A DNA stretch of 6,830 bases from Pseudomonadota bacterium (lineage in GTDB: Bacteria > Pseudomonadota > Gammaproteobacteria > Burkholderiales > Burkholderiaceae_E), in the NCBI GenBank assembly GCA_023389175.1, contig JAEWEW010000405.1, positions 1 to 6,830 on the forward strand. Reading direction: 5' to 3'. Position numbers and translations under genes: made by a program. The notes under the pieces are model-generated. The model made no database searches and was not told the DNA's origin. It saw only the letters and a program-made list of their open reading frames with translations. Position 1 is the stretch's first letter. The number at the start of each line of letters is the position of its first letter. Below, piece after piece: positions 5,343 through 6,830 of this stretch.

Positions 5343-6734
5343 ATGAATCGACCCAGCGATGCCTCCAGCGAGCAGTTGACCGCCGCCTATGCCACCGGCG
5401 ATCTCTCGCCGGTGGAGGCAATCCGGTCGGTGCTCGATCGCATCGACCAGTGGGAGCCGAAGATCAACGCGATGTTCCTGGTCCACCGGGAAGCCGCGCT
5501 TGCCGCGGCGCGCGAGTCGGAACAGCGCTGGCGGCGCGGCGAGCCCCGCTCTCCGCTCGACGGCGTGCCGATCACCATCAAGGAGAACATCTACACCCGG
5601 GGCGACCTCGCACCGATCGGCACGGCCGCGACGCCCGACGTGGTGCAGCCGGAGGATGCGCCGCCGGCGGCCCGCGCGCGCGAGGCCGGCTGCGTGATCG
5701 TCGGCAAGACCACGATGCCGGATTACGGCATGCTGTCGTCCGGGATTTCCTCGCGCCATGGCATCACGCGCAATCCCTGGCGGCTGGATCGCAATACCTC
5801 CGGCTCGTCTTCCGGCGCGGCCGCGGCCTGCGCGGCCGGCTACGGCCCGCTCCATGTCGGAACCGACATCGGCGGATCGGTGAGGCTGCCCGCCACCCAC
5901 TGCGGCATCTTCGCGCTCAAGCCGAGCCAGGGACGCATCCCGGTGTACCCGCCCTACCTGGGCCGGGTCGCCGGTCCGATGACCCGCACCGTCCATGACG
6001 CTGCGCTGCTGATGAACGTGCTGACCGGTCCTGACGTGCGCGACTTCACCAGCCTGCCGCACCAGCCGCTGGAATACCGGATGGCGGTGGACGGCCTGAG
6101 CCCCAAGGGGTTGCGCATCGGGCTGCTCGCCGACATGAACGTGGGCCTGCCGGTGGATCCGGAGGTGACCGCCGCGGTGGAGGCGGCCGCGCGGGCGCTG
6201 GCTACCGCGGGCGCGCGGGTCGAGCCGGTCACGAGCTTCCTCACGCCGGAGATGTTCGACGGGATGCACCGCTTCTTCGAGGCGAGGTCGTACAACGACG
6301 TCATGGCGCTGGACGAGGCGACACGCGCCCGCGTGCTGCCGTTCATCGTCGAGTGGTGCACCTGGCGCGCCGGCCGGTTCACCGGCGCGGACGTGATGGC
6401 GGCCTACTCCCAGGTGATGGCCATGCGCGACGCCGCGTCGAAGGCCGCGGCGGCCTACGATTTCCTGATCACGCCGGTGTCACCGATCCTGCCGTACGCG
6501 GCGGAGCTGCCCAGCCCCAACAACGACCCGCGCAATGCGCTGCCGCACATCGCCTTCACCGTGCCCTGGAACATGAGCGAACACCCGGCCGCATCGGTGA
6601 ACTGGGGCTGGTCCCGCGACGGGCTGCCGATCGGCGTGCAGCTGATCGGCCAGCGCTTCGACGACATCGGCGTGCTGCGCCTCGCGCGGGCAATCGAGAT
6701 CCTGCGGCCGGAGCAGCGCGCGTTTCCGGAATAG
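5343..6734 (+). CDS. Amidase-signature family amide hydrolase
   Basis: Predicted 463-residue cytoplasmic hydrolase of the amidase signature family, which cleaves C-N amide bonds and releases ammonia or an amine. The Ser-cisSer-Lys triad is complete: K80 in GVPITIKEN, cis-Ser S155 in TSGSSSGAA, and nucleophile S179 in GTDIGGSVRLPA. The spacings (75 and 24 residues) equal those of K142, S217 and S241 in fatty acid amide hydrolase. The C-terminal part has the usual DFLITPVSPILPY (373-385) and GLPIGVQLIG (427-436). Length is normal. The substrate cannot be read from sequence; in this setting an amide left after pyridine-ring opening, such as a maleamate-like acid, is one possibility, though the known maleamate amidase NicF belongs to the isochorismatase-like family. 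The start at 5343 has GGAAA 5 bases upstream and gives a typical family N terminus. An ATG at 5331 and a GTG at 5307 are in-frame alternatives. No signal peptide or membrane segment is seen. Confidence 0.92.
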   Translation: MNRPSDASSEQLTAAYATGDLSPVEAIRSVLDRIDQWEPKINAMFLVHREAALAAARESEQRWRRGEPRSPLDGVPITIKENIYTRGDLAPIGTAATPDVVQPEDAPPAARAREAGCVIVGKTTMPDYGMLSSGISSRHGITRNPWRLDRNTSGSSSGAAAACAAGYGPLHVGTDIGGSVRLPATHCGIFALKPSQGRIPVYPPYLGRVAGPMTRTVHDAALLMNVLTGPDVRDFTSLPHQPLEYRMAVDGLSPKGLRIGLLADMNVGLPVDPEVTAAVEAAARALATAGARVEPVTSFLTPEMFDGMHRFFEARSYNDVMALDEATRARVLPFIVEWCTWRAGRFTGADVMAAYSQVMAMRDAASKAAAAYDFLITPVSPILPYAAELPSPNNDPRNALPHIAFTVPWNMSEHPAASVNWGWSRDGLPIGVQLIGQRFDDIGVLRLARAIEILRPEQRAFPE

Positions 6735-6752
6735 CCCTGGCGGCGGCCTCGA

Positions 6753-6830
6753 TCAGATCGCCTTGGCCGAGCCGATGCGGTCGCTCAGCAGGTGCTTCTG
6801 GATCTTGCCGGTGCTGGTGCGCGGCACAGG
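6753..6830 (-). CDS. AMP-forming acyl-CoA synthetase, C-terminal end (partial)
   Basis: Read on the minus strand, the window edge opens into PVPRTSTGKIQKHLLSDR, then seven more residues and a TGA at 6755-6753. PRTSTGKIQK is the hallmark C-terminal A10 motif of acyl-CoA synthetases and related adenylate-forming enzymes; its Lys in the GK pair is the conserved residue needed for acyl-adenylate formation. Only 25 residues are present, so the acid substrate cannot be told. The gene converges on the amidase gene with an 18-base gap (6735-6752). It is on the opposite strand, so whether it belongs to the same pathway is open. Confidence 0.85.
   Translation of the reverse strand, partial: PVPRTSTGKIQKHLLSDRIGSAKAI

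Noticed and set aside
5211..6269. Minus-strand open frame opposite the amidase (352 codons)
   Set aside because: The amidase on the plus strand has a full catalytic triad; this frame is Arg/His/Gly-rich with no motif.
1..6830. CRISPR arrays, insertion sequences, tRNA or rRNA genes, riboswitches
   Set aside because: No regularly spaced direct repeats, transposase motifs, cloverleaf sequences or long structured leaders were recognised on either strand by eye.

Overview
The window is GC-rich, with strong G/C bias at third codon positions, and looks like the chromosome of a proteobacterium. The adjacent gltB-type tail and gltD, and the style of the GltD protein, suggest a beta- or gammaproteobacterium; Burkholderiales-like is a guess, not a demonstration. 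No rRNA, tRNA, CRISPR array, insertion sequence or phage gene was seen. Coding density is high and every gap between genes is under about 185 bases.

Layout. (1) Bases 1-1606, plus strand: a 34-codon gene tail, probably the end of gltB, then a complete gltD (glutamate synthase small subunit). This is core nitrogen assimilation. (2) Bases 1666-4003, minus strand: a tight two-gene operon read right to left. A NicX-family (2,5-dihydroxypyridine 5,6-dioxygenase-like) ring-cleavage enzyme comes first, followed 4 bases later by an acyl-CoA-dehydrogenase-fold flavoprotein that lacks the usual catalytic glutamate. (3) Bases 4004-4183: a divergent control region with an AT-rich patch carrying four ATTCA/TGAAT half-sites and a plausible sigma70 promoter. 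(4) Bases 4184-6734, plus strand: a fusion of an FMN-type flavin reductase to a MarR-type winged-helix domain, then an amidase-signature hydrolase with an intact Lys-Ser-Ser triad. (5) Bases 6753-6830, minus strand: the last 25 codons of an AMP-forming acyl-CoA synthetase.

How the parts may work together. The four central genes resemble the parts list of an N-heteroaromatic (hydroxypyridine-type) degradation route: a flavin reductase that could feed reduced flavin to an ACAD-fold oxygenase, a non-heme iron dioxygenase that opens a hydroxylated pyridine ring, and an amidase that removes the amide nitrogen. The reductase-MarR fusion resembles the C1 component of Acinetobacter p-hydroxyphenylacetate hydroxylase, whose C2 oxygenase partner has an acyl-CoA dehydrogenase fold. 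The fusion could also be the local regulator, since it sits on the palindromic half-sites between the divergent arms. Family assignments rest on visible motifs and recalled family features. The joint pathway and its substrate are inference.
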